Shown here piece by piece: positions 1 through 10,905 of a stretch of 64,000 nt of DNA. Numbering within the stretch: position 1 is the first letter of the stretch; every line of letters begins with the position of its first letter. A program made the position numbers and the translations under genes. Source of the DNA: Rattus norvegicus (taxonomy: Eukaryota; Chordata; Mammalia; Rodentia; Muridae); assembly GCF_036323735.1 (NCBI RefSeq), contig NW_026947409.1:482810-546809 (forward strand), read 5' to 3'. Under the pieces are notes generated by a model. That model searched no databases and had not been told where the DNA came from. It saw only the letters and a list, made by a program, of their open reading frames with translations.

Positions 1-355
1 TTTCTTCAGAATCTTAAAGTTCTTATCATACATATCTTTCACTTCCTTGGTTAAAGTCACACTGAGGTATTTTATATTATATGGGACTATTATGAAGGGT
101 GTCTTTTCGCTAATCTCTTTCTTGGCTTGTTTGTCTTTTCTGTAGATGAAGACTACTGATTTATTTGAGTTAATTTTATACACAGCCATTTTGCAGAAGG
201 TGTTTATCAGGTTTAGGAGTTCTCCACTGGAAATTTTGGGATCACTGAAATATACTATCATATCATCTGTAAATAGTGATATTTTGACTTCCTTTTGCCT
301 TTCTGTATCCCCTAGATCTTTTTTTGTCTGGCTATTCTGGCTAGAATTTTGAGAA

Positions 356-556
356 CTATATTGAACAAGAAGGGAGAGATTGGGCAGCTTGTCTAGTCCC
401 TGATTTTAGTGGCATTGCTTCAAGTTTCTCTCCGTTTCGTTTAATATTTGCTACTGGTTTGCTGTAAATGGCTTTTACTATGTTTACATACATGCCTTGA
501 ATTCCTTTTTTTTCCAGGACTTTTATCATGAAGTGGTGTTGAATTTTGTCAAACAC
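356..556 (-). pseudogene. L1 ORF2 fragment: reverse transcriptase palm/finger region
   Basis: The frame begins FDKIQHHFMIKVL and contains ANIKRNGEK and SGTRQ, the L1 RT motif block upstream of the FADD box. After SGTRQ the frame departs from the expected GCPLSP-type sequence, which indicates a frameshift. The catalytic box itself lies downstream at 259-273 in another frame. Dead remnant. Confidence 0.85.
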
Positions 557-1164
557 TTTCTAAGCATCTAATGAAATGATTATGTGGTTTTGTTCTTTCA
601 GTTTCTTTATATAATGGATCACATTGATGGTTTTCCTTGTATTAAACCACCCCTGCATGCCTTGGATGAAGTCTACTTGATTATGAAGATTATTTTGATG
701 TATTCTCTGATTCGGGTTGCCAGTATTTTATTGATTATTTTGTGTCGATATTAATAAGGGAAATTGTTCTTAAGTTCTCTTTCTATGTTGGGTCTTTGTG
801 TGGTTTAAGCATAAGAGTAATTGTGACTTCATAGAAGGAATTCAATAGTGCTCCATCTGTTTCAATTTTGGGGAATAATTTTGATAGTATTGGTATGAGG
901 TCTTCTATGAAGGTCGGATAGAATTCTGCACTAAATCAGTCTGTATCTGGGCTTTTTTTGGTTGGGAGAACTTTAATGACTCCTTTGACTTCATCATGAG
1001 TTATGGGGTTATTTAAATGGTTTATCTATTCCTGATTTAATATTGGTACCTGGTATCTGGATATTGTAAATTGTAAATGGAAATTGTCCATTTTTACAGA
1101 TATTCAAGTCTTGATGAATATAGACTTTTGTTGTAGGATGTGATGATTTTTTGAATTTCCTCTT

Positions 1165-1261
1165 TTTTTTTTTTCTTTTTTTTTTTCGGAGCTGGGGACC
1201 GAACCCAGGGCCTTGCGCTTCCTAGGCAAGCGCTCTACCACTGAGCTAAATCCCCAACCCC
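1165..1261 (-). mobile_element. ID SINE (BC1-derived) inserted in L1
   Basis: Minus-strand ID element: the complement of the tRNA-Ala-like head (GGGGATTTAGCTCAG) lies at the right end and a poly(T) tract, its A-tail, at the left. It is flanked by a perfect 14 bp target-site duplication, ttgaatttcctctt, at 1151-1164 and 1262-1275. The head is nearly consensus, which suggests a young insertion into the older L1. Confidence 0.97.
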
Positions 1262-1284
1262 TTGAATTTCCTCTTATTCTTTAG

Positions 1285-1872
1285 TTATATCTCCCTTTTC
1301 ATTTCTGTTTTGTAAATGTTTACACACTCTCTGTGTACTCTCATTAGTCTGGCTAAGGGTTTATCTATCTTGTTGATTTTTTCAAAGAACCTAACTTTGG
1401 TTCTGTTGACTCTTTCTTTGGTCCTTTTTGTTTCTACTTGGTTGATTTCAGCTCTGTGTTTGATATTTTTCTGCCTTCTACTCCTCCTGGGTGTATTTGC
1501 TTCTTTTTGTTCTAGAGCTTTTAGGTGTGCTGTCAAACTGCTGACATATGCTCTCTCTTGTTTCTTTCTGCAGGCACTCAGAGGTATGAATTTTCCTCTT
1601 AGCAAAGATTTCATTGTGTCCCATAAGTCTGGGTATGTTTTAACTTCATTTTCATTAAATTCTAAGTAGTCTTTAATTTCTTTCTTTATTTCTTCCTTGA
1701 CCAGGTTATTATTGTGTGGAGCATTGTTCAACTTCCATGAATATATGTGCGTTCTTCCCTTATTGTTATTGAAGGCCAGCTTTAGCCCTTGGTGGTCTGA
1801 TAGGACACATGGGATTATTTCTATCTTTCTGTATCTGTTGAGGCCTGTTTCATAACCACTTATATGGTCCAT
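1285..1872 (-). pseudogene. L1 ORF2 fragment: endonuclease end and linker
   Basis: This 195-residue open frame is the longest uninterrupted piece of L1 coding sequence here. Its N-terminal part is the end of the APE-type endonuclease domain. It starts DHISGYETGLNRY and holds the catalytic SDH triad motif (SDHQGL) near residue 25, followed by the WKLNN motif that precedes the linker. The remainder is the Lys/Arg/Glu-rich linker leading toward the RT domain. In an active element ORF2p nicks target DNA and reverse-transcribes L1 RNA. Here the frame is only about 15% of ORF2 and is bounded by stops, so no function is expected. Confidence 0.9.
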
Positions 1873-2945
1873 TTTGGAGAAAGTACCATGAGGAGCTGAG
1901 AAGAATGTATATCCTTTTGCTGTAGGATAGAATCTTCTATAAATATCTGTTCAGTCCATTTGAATCATGACCTCTCTTAGTCTGTCTATGTCTCTGTTTA
2001 ATTTCTGTTTCCATGTCCTGTCCATTGATGAGAGTGGGGTATTGAAATCTCCTAGTATTATTGTGTGAGGTGCAATGTGTATTTTAAGCTTTAGTAAGGT
2101 TTCTTTTATGTATGCAGGTGCCCTTGTTTTTGGAGCATAGATATATAGTATTGAGTGTTCATCTTGGTGGATTTTTCATTTGATAAATATGAGGTGTCCT
2201 TCCTTATCTTTTTAGATGACTTTTAGTTGAAAATTAATTTTATTCGATATTAGAATGGCTACTGCAGCTTGCTTCTTCTGACAATTAGCTTGGAAAGTTG
2301 TTTTCCAGCCTTTCACTCTGAGGTAGTATCTGTCTTTGCCCTCTGAGGTGTGTTTTCTGTAGGCAGCAGGATGCAGGGTCCTCATTGCATATCCATTTTC
2401 TTAATCTATGTCTTCTTATTGTGGAGTAGAGACAATTGAGGATGAGAGATATTAAGAAATAGTGATTATTGCTTCTGTTATATTCATCTTTGGATGTGAG
2501 GTTATGTTTGTATGCTTTCTTTCTCTTTGTTGAGTTGCCAAAACGATTAGTTTCTTGCTTTTCCTAGTTTTTAGCTTGCCTCCTTATGTTGGGCTTTACC
2601 ATTTATTATCTTTTGTAGGGCTGGATTTGTAGAAAGATATTGTGTAAATTTGTTTTTGTCACGGAATATCTTTGTTTCCCCATGTACATTAATTGAGAGT
2701 TTTGGATCATACAGTAACATGGGCTGGCATTTGTGTTCATTAGGGTCTGTAATACATCTGTATCTGATCTTCTGGCTTTCATAGTCTGTGGTGAGAAGTC
2801 TGGTGTTATTCTGAAAGGTTTGCCTTTATATGTACGTCTCTGTCTTCCACAGGCACTTTAAGCATATGTCTGTATACACTGAGATACACATGCATACAAT
2901 TAGAACTAAAAATAAAATAGTTTTTAAAGAGCATCCACTTCACTA

Positions 2946-3090
2946 GGCGGTAGTTATACATGCATTTAATCACAGTACTTATGAGGCAGAAGGAGGAGGA
3001 TCACTGGCAGTTTGAGGCCAGCCTGGTTAATAGAGTAAGTTCCACAACAAACAATGATGCACAGATAAACTCTGTCTTAAAAAAATTAAA
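2946..3090 (+). mobile_element. B1 SINE, diverged
   Basis: 7SL-derived B1 pattern: a GGCGGTAGTTATACATGC-like head, cagtacttatgaggcagaag in the middle, gaggccagcctgg, then a ctctgtctta...A-rich tail. Diverged but complete in outline. The stretch 2846-2945 just upstream looks like the A-rich tail of another, unresolved SINE. Confidence 0.85.
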
Positions 3091-3093
3091 AAC

Positions 3094-3258
3094 AGTTCTG
3101 GAGAGATGGCTCAGTGGTTAAGAACACTGACTGCTCTTCCGGAGGTCCTGAGTTCAAATCACAGCAACCACATAGTGGCTCACAACCATTTGTAATGAAA
3201 TCTGATGCCCTATATATCAAGAATGAAAAATAAATCTTAAAAAAAATAAAACTAAAAA
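3094..3258 (+). mobile_element. B2 SINE
   Basis: tRNA-derived B2: ggagagatggctcagtggtt (A box), gagttcaaatcacagcaacc (B box), ccacatagtggctcacaacc, and an AATAAATCTTA-rich tail. Immediately downstream of the B1. Confidence 0.94.
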
Positions 3259-3374
3259 CAAAGAAACAAAAAGTACACATAGTAATATTTTGTTACCTCC
3301 ATAGTACAGGAAATAGCCTGTATTAAACATAATTCAAAAGGTAGTCACCCATTTTTGTTTCTTCCTTATAAACT

Positions 3375-3960
3375 TGAAAGACCCCCCCCCATGAGTCTTA
3401 ACTCAGAGCTGCAACAGTCTTGAATGAGCAGAGGCACGAACAGATACCTAGGGCTGAGTTACCGTTAAAACTAACAGATCATAAAAGAAAAGGAATACAG
3501 AACAGACTAGGAGTACCGGATATGACTCACAGGCCACCTGGCAGGAAGGGATAATCCCCTAGCCCCGGACATTCAGGACGTCCCAGTCTGCACGTACTCT
3601 CTTACCACGTTACAACCTCATTTAAATATGATTCAAACCTGCCAAAGTGTGTAGCTATACATTATTATTTCATCATGTGAAATAGCCAATCATATGTGAA
3701 CATGTCTATGTGCCTCGTTTAAATCCACCAATCCCCGTAACTATGCATCTGCTTCTGTACGCCTGGTTCTGCTTCCCCAAACCCTATAAAAGCCCCATAC
3801 TGGAGCTGCTGGGTGTGCACATCCTCTGAAGAAACTGTGTGCCCGCTGGTTCCTGTGTTTTCCAATAAACCCTCTTGCTGATTGCATCCGGAGGTCTCGG
3901 CTCCCTCATCGGGCGCTTGGGTCTCCTCCTGAGGGAAAGGTCCTCTCCGGAGGTCTTTCA
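3375..3960 (+). mobile_element. Solo ERV1 (gammaretrovirus-like) LTR
   Basis: Starts TGAAAGACCCC and ends GGTCTTTCA, the terminal pattern of murine-leukaemia-type LTRs. Inside are a CCAAT box (3686-3690), TATA box tataaaag (3785-3792) and poly(A) signal AATAAA (3864-3869) followed by a GT-rich U5. No primer-binding site or internal sequence follows, so it is a solo LTR left by LTR-LTR recombination. The 4 bp on each side (aact at 3371-3374, aagt at 3961-3964) differ at one base and may be the decayed target duplication. It retains promoter-like elements, but activity is unknown. Confidence 0.88.
3785..3792 (+). promoter_or_regulatory. TATA box of solo LTR
   Basis: TATAAAAG about 75 bp upstream of the LTR's AATAAA, with a CCAAT box about 95 bp upstream: standard ERV1 U3/R spacing. 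Confidence 0.75.
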
Positions 3961-4311
3961 AAGTTTGACTATTAATATACATGATCAGTTTGATCATGAT
4001 CAACTTGGACCTATCTTTGAGGATTTCCCCAGAAGTCTAGCTGAAAAAGGAAAACCTACCATGATTGTTGGCATGGAGTACGCAGATAGGCTGAACTGAA
4101 AAGAGAGGAATATAAAGCCAGAGGAGTGGCCATATTCATTTCTTTCTCCTTGACTGTGAAATCTACATGCTGCACTCATTTAAACTCCTGCCACCATGTT
4201 CCACCAGGATGAGTCAAAGGAAGTTCTCTTCTTTTTACTTTCTTCTTGTCAGGAATTTTGTTCCTACCAAAGAAACCACATGAAAAACATATACATATTA
4301 TGTATACACAC

Positions 4312-4312
<1 letters not shown>

Positions 4313-4342
<30 letters not shown>

Positions 4343-4367
4343 TGTATATATGTATATATGTATATAA

Positions 4368-4403
<36 letters not shown>

Positions 4404-4407
4404 ACAT
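4313..4407. repeat. (TATG)n / (TA)n microsatellite
   Basis: A run of TATG tetranucleotides passes into TATATG and then pure TA. The tyrosine/isoleucine/cysteine-rich frames over it on both strands are repeat translations, not genes. Confidence 0.98.
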
Positions 4408-4624
4408 GAGTATATACATTCTTCCATTCATTCATTTCTACATTCACTTTTTTGCTTGACAACTGACTACATTCAGTTGCTGAATTACTCATTCTTCAAG
4501 TTTACATTGGGTGGTAGATTTTCTGCTTTCTGAAATAAAACAAAACTATGAAGTGGAAACTTTACAGTTCTTTGAAAATTCTTTTGGATGGTGTTTTACT
4601 GTTTTGCAGAGATCATCATTCAAT

Positions 4625-4754
4625 TTGCAGAAATGGCATGGTAGCTCACAACCATCTGCATTTGTCTGATAACTTTTTCTGTTTTGTCTGAAGACAGTGA
4701 CAGTCTACTGGTAGACATTAAATAAAAATAAAAAAATTAATTAATTAATTAATA
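4625..4754 (+). mobile_element. B2 SINE 3' fragment with (TTAA)n tail
   Basis: The middle and 3' part of a B2 (ggtagctcacaaccatctg, then tgtctgaagacagtgacagt) ends in an A-rich tail that has drifted to ttaattaattaatt repeats. Confidence 0.75.
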
Positions 4755-4869
4755 AGGCAAACTCCAAATAAAGGTAGCCGACATTATTTACTGGTCATTT
4801 TTAAAGTATTGAAAATGTTCATGGTTTTGCTGCAATGTTACTTAACAACCCATGTAAAAATTTTTGTGA

Positions 4870-5090
4870 CCATAGAGATGGCTGAGAAGCCAAGGGCACT
4901 GGCGTCTCTCTCAGAGGACTGTGGTGTGCTCCATTGCCAGAACCCACATGGTGAGTCACAACTGTCTTTAACTTTAGTACCGGGATTACCCAATGCTTTC
5001 TTTTAGTTTCTGTGGTTACCACGCAATAATGTGGTGTAGAGACATGGAAACAAGCAAAAACACCTTTATACGTAAAACAAAAAATAAAAA
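4870..5090 (+). mobile_element. B3 SINE, diverged
   Basis: gagatggctgagaagccaag, an eroded A box, then cagaacccacatggtgagtc and aactttagtaccgggattac, with a final aagcaaaaacacc...ataaaa tail. This matches the B3 layout (B2 head with the longer CTCCAGTTCCAGGGGATC-type body). The 65-67 residue frames here are incidental. Confidence 0.78.
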
Positions 5091-5386
5091 AAGGATCATG
5101 AAAATATTACCTTGTTATGTTTTCAGCATTTTAGCACTTCACCACAGTTTTAAATGCTGTATTTAATGGCTTAAAAATAAAAATGTGGATCAGAGATTGG
5201 CCACTAAGAGAATACAGAGCTCTCAGGAATGTTAAATAAACGGAATACAAACCCAGAGGCCTAAGAGAATTTTGAGAGAGTCTGTACTGTTATTTACTAT
5301 CTTCCTTTCACATTTCCTATATCTTTAATAGGGTACAGATGTGGGAACTATGCATTATATTTCCTAGGTGAGTAGCAAATCAAGAG

Positions 5387-5440
5387 TGTCCCCGCGAGCA
5401 GGGACCAAGTTATTCAGGTTCCCAAAGCGTTGCTACCCTT
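5387..5440 (-). repeat. ERV2 LTR 3' tip (54 bp)
   Basis: tgtccccgc...ttattcaggttccca...gctacc aligns with the first 54 bp of 11403 and 5766 (about 46 of 54 matches to 11403), so it is the terminal U5 piece of a further LTR. It ends the element exactly beside the candidate target duplication caagag. Confidence 0.7.
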
Positions 5441-5745
5441 ATTCCAAGTAAGGGGGTGTATATTGGGGCCGCTTGAAACTAGCCAAGGACACTTTTCATC
5501 AACAAAACAAGAAAATTTGATTAAATCATTTTTCTTAACTCTTTCCTCTCTCCCTGAGTTAGCACTTGATCTCTCCTATGAATCAAGCCTCCTTAGACAA
5601 TACCTTCCCCATGGGGATGGGATGACTCTTATTCGACCAGTCTTACTTCCTTCTCCAGCGATGCAAGAACGATGCAGCCTGAAGAGTCCTCAGTCTCCCC
5701 GAGGATCTCCATTCTCCATTGTCTGGTAGTTGGCTGTACTTCGGT
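5440..5745 (-). repeat. Second copy of ERV2 leader
   Basis: Aligns with 10906-11382 minus its ID insertion, roughly 93% identical. Its far end joins the LTR tip at 5387-5440 within a shared tacc/ccttattccaag context, which suggests a microhomology or recombination junction. Confidence 0.78.
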
Positions 5746-5763
5746 GTCCCTGTTCAGGTGCCA
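5746..5763 (-). promoter_or_regulatory. Second primer-binding site, downstream of 3' LTR
   Basis: Identical 18-mer to 11383-11400, again two bases after the LTR end. A simple provirus has only one PBS, after the 5' LTR. Confidence 0.83.
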
Positions 5764-5765
5764 CT

Positions 5766-6242
5766 TGTCCCCGCCAGTGGGGAACCAGTTATTCAGGGTA
5801 CAAAAGGGGTGCTACACTTGGGCCTAAATGGGGGGTGAGAGAAGAATGAGACCAAGCAAAAGTTCTGTTGTCGAGGTCTCTTTCATTGAGAGAAATGTAC
5901 AGCATTTAAAGCTCTGAGTCAGGAATAGAAGTGGGAATTGAAGCTTAGGGTGGGGGAGTTTGGGAAGTGCCCAAGGATATAAGGTGAATCTCTACACTGC
6001 AAGATATCCTCCTATAACAAAGAGGCAACAACTTTCGGGGACATGTTCTTTGAAAAGGTCGAACCCTTCACACGAATCTGCTCAGGGACGTCTGGTGTTT
6101 TGCTCAGGCTGAAATATCCTGTCATTGCTCCGAGGGTCTTCCTGGGAGAGGCTCTTAGAGGAGTATGTGTGGCCAAGAGTCACGTAGCCCATTTGAGCTA
6201 AACAGTCACAAAACTGTCCAGGCCCAAATCCATTATGGCTCA
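5766..6242 (-). repeat. 3' LTR of ERV2 provirus
   Basis: 477 bp homologue of the LTR at 11403-11884. The polypurine tract precedes it, as expected for a 3' LTR, but a PBS and leader also follow it, which is not expected. Minus-strand TTTAAA at about 5902-5907 may serve as the TATA element. Confidence 0.83.
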
Positions 6243-6245
6243 CTA

Positions 6246-6262
6246 GATTTCCCCTCTTATTC
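6246..6262 (-). promoter_or_regulatory. Polypurine tract before ERV2 3' LTR
   Basis: The minus strand reads aataagaggggaaat, ending within a few bases of the LTR start. A polypurine tract primes plus-strand DNA synthesis, and its presence marks the LTR at 5766-6242 as the true 3' LTR of the 4.6 kb internal region. Confidence 0.7.
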
Positions 6263-6819
6263 TTTTAAAAAAGACCATTAGGTGGAAGTAGTGGTCTGAG
6301 AGAGATCAGACATTCCTCACAGAGTGCCCTGCCTGTCCATAGCAAGCCACTCTTGCATTTAGGACTTCACTCCAATGGCTAGGAATGAACTTATGCTGTA
6401 ACACACCGTTCTGGGATATATGTGTGTGTTTAGGTGTGGGGGGGAACTAGGCAGAGGAACACTTGACCAGCACTTGGTATGTTTAAATGGGGTGTAGCCA
6501 CCTCTGTGTTAGGATTGACGTCTCGAACCCCAGCCTTATCCATCATAGGATCACCTTGTCTCCCCCAAGGCACCACGTCTTAGATTGGTCCAGAGTCAGA
6601 GGAAGTTGCCCATTGCTGAGGATAGCTACATTGGATCATCTTCTCATTCCTCTTATTTGAGCCCAGAGATGAAAAAGCAGGGGTTTGATGGCATTAATTT
6701 AAGAGATTGTGAAAGTTGAGCCTCTCCCGATAAGTAGTGGTCACCTCATCTGGTTCTCCTCAGCTGCTACAGCTATACCACCCATAGTCAAGCCACTCCT
6801 GTAATAAAATTTAGAATTA

Positions 6820-6965
6820 CCAATTGTTAGCAACTACTCCAGAAAGTTCACCCACTGTGCTTGCCTAACAATAGACTGGGAAAGGGTAACTCCAGACACT
6901 GCAGACACAAAGGCTGCAGCACTAATGGCTGCTGAAATAGCAGAGAAAATGCCAAGGCCTTTCCC
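6820..6965 (-). pseudogene. Possible ERV2 env transmembrane (fusion-peptide) relic
   Basis: One minus-strand frame gives a Gly/Ala/Ser-rich hydrophobic run followed by a segment with SQSIVRQAQW, resembling the fusion peptide and first heptad region of a retroviral transmembrane subunit. It lies between the non-coding internal region and the polypurine tract, where env would sit. Stops and shifts surround it and no full env frame exists. The assignment is an inference from composition and position. Confidence 0.4.
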
Positions 6966-7904
6966 AGGACAGTTCAGGATCGGTCATTCTTCTCTGGAAC
7001 AACTAGCAGGCAATGGAATCATGTCTGAGATCTGCAGAACCAGGGCAGAGTTCCCCAGTCCACAGCAGCGTCATGCAGATGGCACTCTTGTGAGACTACA
7101 GACTGCAAAATGACAACACCAGGTAAGGCAGCAAGAGTCACCAGGGGAATGAGGGGGGCAGGTGATAGCAGCTGGTGTCCAGTCTTCTCCAGCTAGTAGC
7201 AGTGCACAGAGGGTCAGAGTGCAGGCTGTGGTGGGATGGGACACAATGACTGCAGCAATGCCAAAATCTCCGTGGTGACAAAAGATGAGGGGGAATCCTC
7301 CATCTTCCTCCAAGGGCACAAGATTGACTCCAGGGACCCAACCACAAGAGCTGAAAGTTCATGCTCCCAGGATCAGCAAGTCTTACCAGCCACCTCTGGC
7401 AGCTGGCATACTCCTGTAGCATCCTGTAGAAAAAAAAACCACAAAGATTCCCTCTTACCCATAAAAATACCTTGACAGAATCATGCCAACATGTGGATCT
7501 TTCTATTTCACCTAGGCAGAAGTATGCCTAGTTGTAGGGTACCATAAACTCAGAGTGTTTTTTGGCATACAAATTTTAAAATTGGAAATAAAAGGGGTAT
7601 AATTAAATAATTGTATAGCATACAGGGTTGTAACTCCCCATTTTATTTATTAAGATATAGTTAAGATATTATTTATTAAGATAAGTCCTTGAGGATTAAA
7701 TTGAGGACACTGAGCACTTATATTTATAAATTGACTTTTATACCAAATTATTGTCTCCAGCATTATTATTTTGGTGACAAAGAATGAGATTTTTTGACTA
7801 ATTGTTACTATGTAAGGGATATAATCTGCCTGGTATCATTGACCTCCCTTGCTAAGGTGTCCAGGCAATCCAGTTTGCGCTCTTAAATGGCCTATAAAGG
7901 AACA

Positions 7905-7943
7905 GTACTCACTGCTCTTAACCACTAAGCCACCTCTCCAGCA
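7905..7943 (-). mobile_element. B2-type SINE 5' fragment
   Basis: The complement of the B2 head, ending in ctaagccacctctccagc, without the rest of the element. It may be a chance survivor or a partial insertion. Confidence 0.5.
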
Positions 7944-8714
7944 CCACACCAGCTTTATTTACCTAAACATAACCATTAACTAGAAATGCCAAATCCTGTA
8001 AACAAGGTCCAGACTTAGCCTTATTTAGAATCCCTGAGTTGGCAGGGTGTGGCTGGACATAGAGAGTAAGCAAATGGAGACTTCCTATTGCTGTGAAGGT
8101 GTGCTATCAACTCCATTACCATTTTTAAAGAGCTGTGTATGAGTCTATGGTTTAATTTAGTTGTCTGCACCAGAGCTCTAAAAGGAAAGTGAGTTGTCAG
8201 ACATTCACACCGAAATCATCACTCACTGATTTCATGTAGAAAACTTGTCTCCAATAAAGCATTAACTAATTGTAAAATTAAAGGGTTAGAATTATGTAAA
8301 AAAAAAGAAAACATTTTAATCAATTGTAAAACATAAGCCACACATTGGCTATCTGTATGTGAAATGAAGCTTATTTTTTTTAACATTTTAAAAACTGGCT
8401 ATAACACATAATTTAATAATCTGTGCTGAAGCAAGGGAAACTTAAGAAAAAAAAGAAGTGATCAAATCATACATGTAGCCTTTTCATTAGATGAACCACC
8501 TATAAATACAGTAAGCTAATTTCCTATGGGTTGCATGTACAAATTTACAGGAAATACAAAAGCATGCAAAGAGTAAAATTATCAACTTTGCCTGAAAAAT
8601 TTGTATATGTGATAGGCCAAATATCAGTATTTTGTAATAACCAATTTAATTGCTGTTTGGAATAAGATATGTTTAACCAGGTTTCTTTTTAAAATACTTC
8701 CAAGACTCTAGCCT

Positions 8715-8813
8715 AGGGGTTGGGGATTTAGCTCAGTGGTAGAGCACTTGCCTAGCAAGCGCAAGGCCCTGGGTTCGGTCCTCATGTCTGAAAAAAAGAA
8801 AAGGAAAAAAAAA
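8715..8813 (+). mobile_element. ID SINE inside ERV2 internal region
   Basis: Plus-strand ID: ggggatttagctcagtggta, tagcaagcgcaaggccctgg, B box gggttcggtcc, then an A-rich tail. The target duplication is imperfect: aagactctagcct (8702-8714) and aagactgtatcct (8814-8826), 10 of 13 matching. Confidence 0.95.
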
Positions 8814-10905
8814 AAGACTGTATCCTACAATTCTGTATTAATACAACTGAAGCTTTATCTCCAATGAGGATAACAAATAAAGGCATAAGTCCTCTGGTAA
8901 GGTGAGGTCCTTAGCCAATTAACATATCCTTAGAAGCTTTAAATTAGTTTCAAATATTCTTTTCTGGAATAGTGTAAGATCTACTCCCCAAATATTAAAG
9001 CTCATTTTGGGAGCAAAGGTTTGTAGTAAAAATTTCCATATACACTGAAAGATTTAAAGTTTTAAATTCTTACATTGAAGAAGTGACAATATTACATAAT
9101 ATGTGGCTATTAGCCATTTTTTTTTTGTAAAATTTTTAATGATATCACTTTATGGGCCGTCTAAAATTATAAGCAAGCTCACAAAATGAAAACTCAGAAT
9201 CGCCATGACGTAAACAAATTGTATAAATCAATCCTCTAAATCTATCTTGAAATGGCAGTTGGAGTAAGCAAACAAGCTGTAATACTCTCACAAGTTCTAA
9301 AAGCTCATCAGTCCTGCAAAAATCTTGTAACAATCAGTACCTGTTTTTTGTTTTTTTTTTTGTTGTTTTTTATAAATAAGTTTGAGTAGGTCAATGTAAT
9401 ACTGGCAATCTTTAATCACAATCTTTAAGTTTTCCTTGTAACTCCAGAGCACAGCTACAACTTTGGAAAGTCACCTGAGTTCTGAGTACGTGACTACGGA
9501 CCTGTGTTTGGGACAGTGGAATTAGCATCAAAATATAGGTAACTTAACGGCAAACCACAACTTTGGAAAGCAAAACTCACCTCCAACAACCTAGTCTGTA
9601 TAGTCTCCAAAATACCGACTCTATCCTTCATGCTACAAGTTCGACTGCCAATTACTACATATGAACGCATGATGGTGCTGTCTCCAATAGCTCATCAAAG
9701 AGACATTGCCCTAAATTCTTGTAGAAGCCTGTTTTCTAGGATAAGAGTTCCATAAAAATATTATCTCAATTTAGATCTGTTTCCCCAGGTTGGCTCATAC
9801 CATATGTTGTCTAGAATGACTCCGTCGAAATTACAGTTTTAGGCCAACTTTCTGTTACCAATGTTAAACCTTTTTAACCATATCTAATAACTTAGAAGCC
9901 AATAATCCATGGCCATAGCATATAGAGCAAATTTATACATTTAGAACCAGTTAGAAACAAAATTGAAGTGGCTACACATGCCTAAAATATTTAGACCAAG
10001 CACCATTTTTACTATTCTAGCTGTGATTTTAAGAGAAGCACCTTATCACATGCTAAGTCTAATAATAAGTCAGGGATTTTTCTAAGAGAAACCTTCCATC
10101 AGCTCCCATACCATAGAAGCTGAGGAGCTAGTTGTTGGTGCCTTTAGGATCAGCTCCTGCAGACGCTCAGCCCCGGGCAGCTTCTCCAGCTGACCTAGGC
10201 TCCCAGCAACAGGCACAGGGCTCCAAAGGCCAAATGAAACTGTTTTTTATTAATTTTTACCCCCCCTTTTTTTTTGGTGAAATGAGTTAAAACCAAGTCA
10301 AAGTGTGAACGACCGGAAGATAAAGTTGTTTTTTTTTTTTTCCATTTTTTCTTTTGAACATGAAACATAGAACATTTAAAGAATGAGATACAAAAACCAC
10401 AGACATAAACTGACAGACATGGCCAGCTTGGTGCACCAATGAGAGACAATAGACAGAAAGGGGAAAAACTAGATGGCGTCCTACAGAAGGGACCCAAATA
10501 TCCTACCTGTGGAATCCAGAACCAGAAATAAGCATTTCTCCAATAGGAGCCAGCAGAGATGCAGGACGTCTCCTGCCTTTCTTTTGTTCCTAGGAGAGTT
10601 CTGAAAGTTTTTCTCTTTCTCCAAAGCATCTGTGGAGAGTCCAGGAGGACTCTTTTTCCCAAACCCATTCTCTCTCATGTCTAGGGTGTAAACTATCTCT
10701 GATCAGGGTCCAAAGACTAAAACATAACAATAAAAGAACACATACAGAAAACACTTTACCATTACCTTGTCCCTTTTTTATTACAAGTTTTACTTATGCT
10801 AGCCCAAATCCTCAAGGCCTTTTCTAGATCATCTTACCCCAATAACTGAAAAATGCCACAGACACTGGGTCACCTGCTTTCAAGAGTTTATTAAAGTCTT
10901 TACCC

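Larger units (their letters stand above)
1..2845 (-). mobile_element. 5'-truncated LINE-1, ORF1 end to ORF2 RT domain
   Basis: Read on the minus strand, 2845 to about 2580 resembles the C-terminal part of rodent L1 ORF1 (ITPDFS-like start, then a segment ending near NPALQKII). About 2500-1285 is the ORF2 endonuclease and linker, and about 1150-1 runs into the reverse transcriptase (RT). The RT catalytic box reads FTDDM at 259-273, where the family normally has F/Y-A-D-D. The element runs off the left edge, so its 3' end is not in the window. The 5' break lies inside ORF1, typical of 5' truncation. Frames are broken in many places, so this copy is dead. An ID element interrupts it at 1165-1261. 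Confidence 0.93.
7450..10905 (-). other. Non-coding internal region of ERV2 provirus
   Basis: About 3.4 kb with no recognisable gag, protease, RT or integrase motif on the minus strand. The longest frame (10195-10668, 157 residues) looks like no retroviral protein and ends in a low-complexity Lys run. This is what an ETn-like non-autonomous element would show. A short B2 5' fragment (about 7905-7943, minus) and an ID (8715-8813) lie inside. T-rich tracts occur near 9341-9372 and 10258-10345. Confidence 0.55.

Noticed and set aside
1316..1669. 117-residue plus-strand hydrophobic frame resembling a membrane protein
   Set aside because: It is the antisense of the L1 ORF2 linker. Such frames are a known by-product of A-rich L1 sequence.
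4176..4533. Several frames of 64-95 residues on both strands
   Set aside because: They translate the (TATG)n/(TA)n microsatellite. The Tyr/Ile/Cys/Val-rich content is an artefact.
10195..10668. 157-residue minus-strand frame in the ERV2 interior
   Set aside because: No retroviral or cellular motif seen. It passes through Phe/Lys-rich low complexity. Treated as a chance frame.
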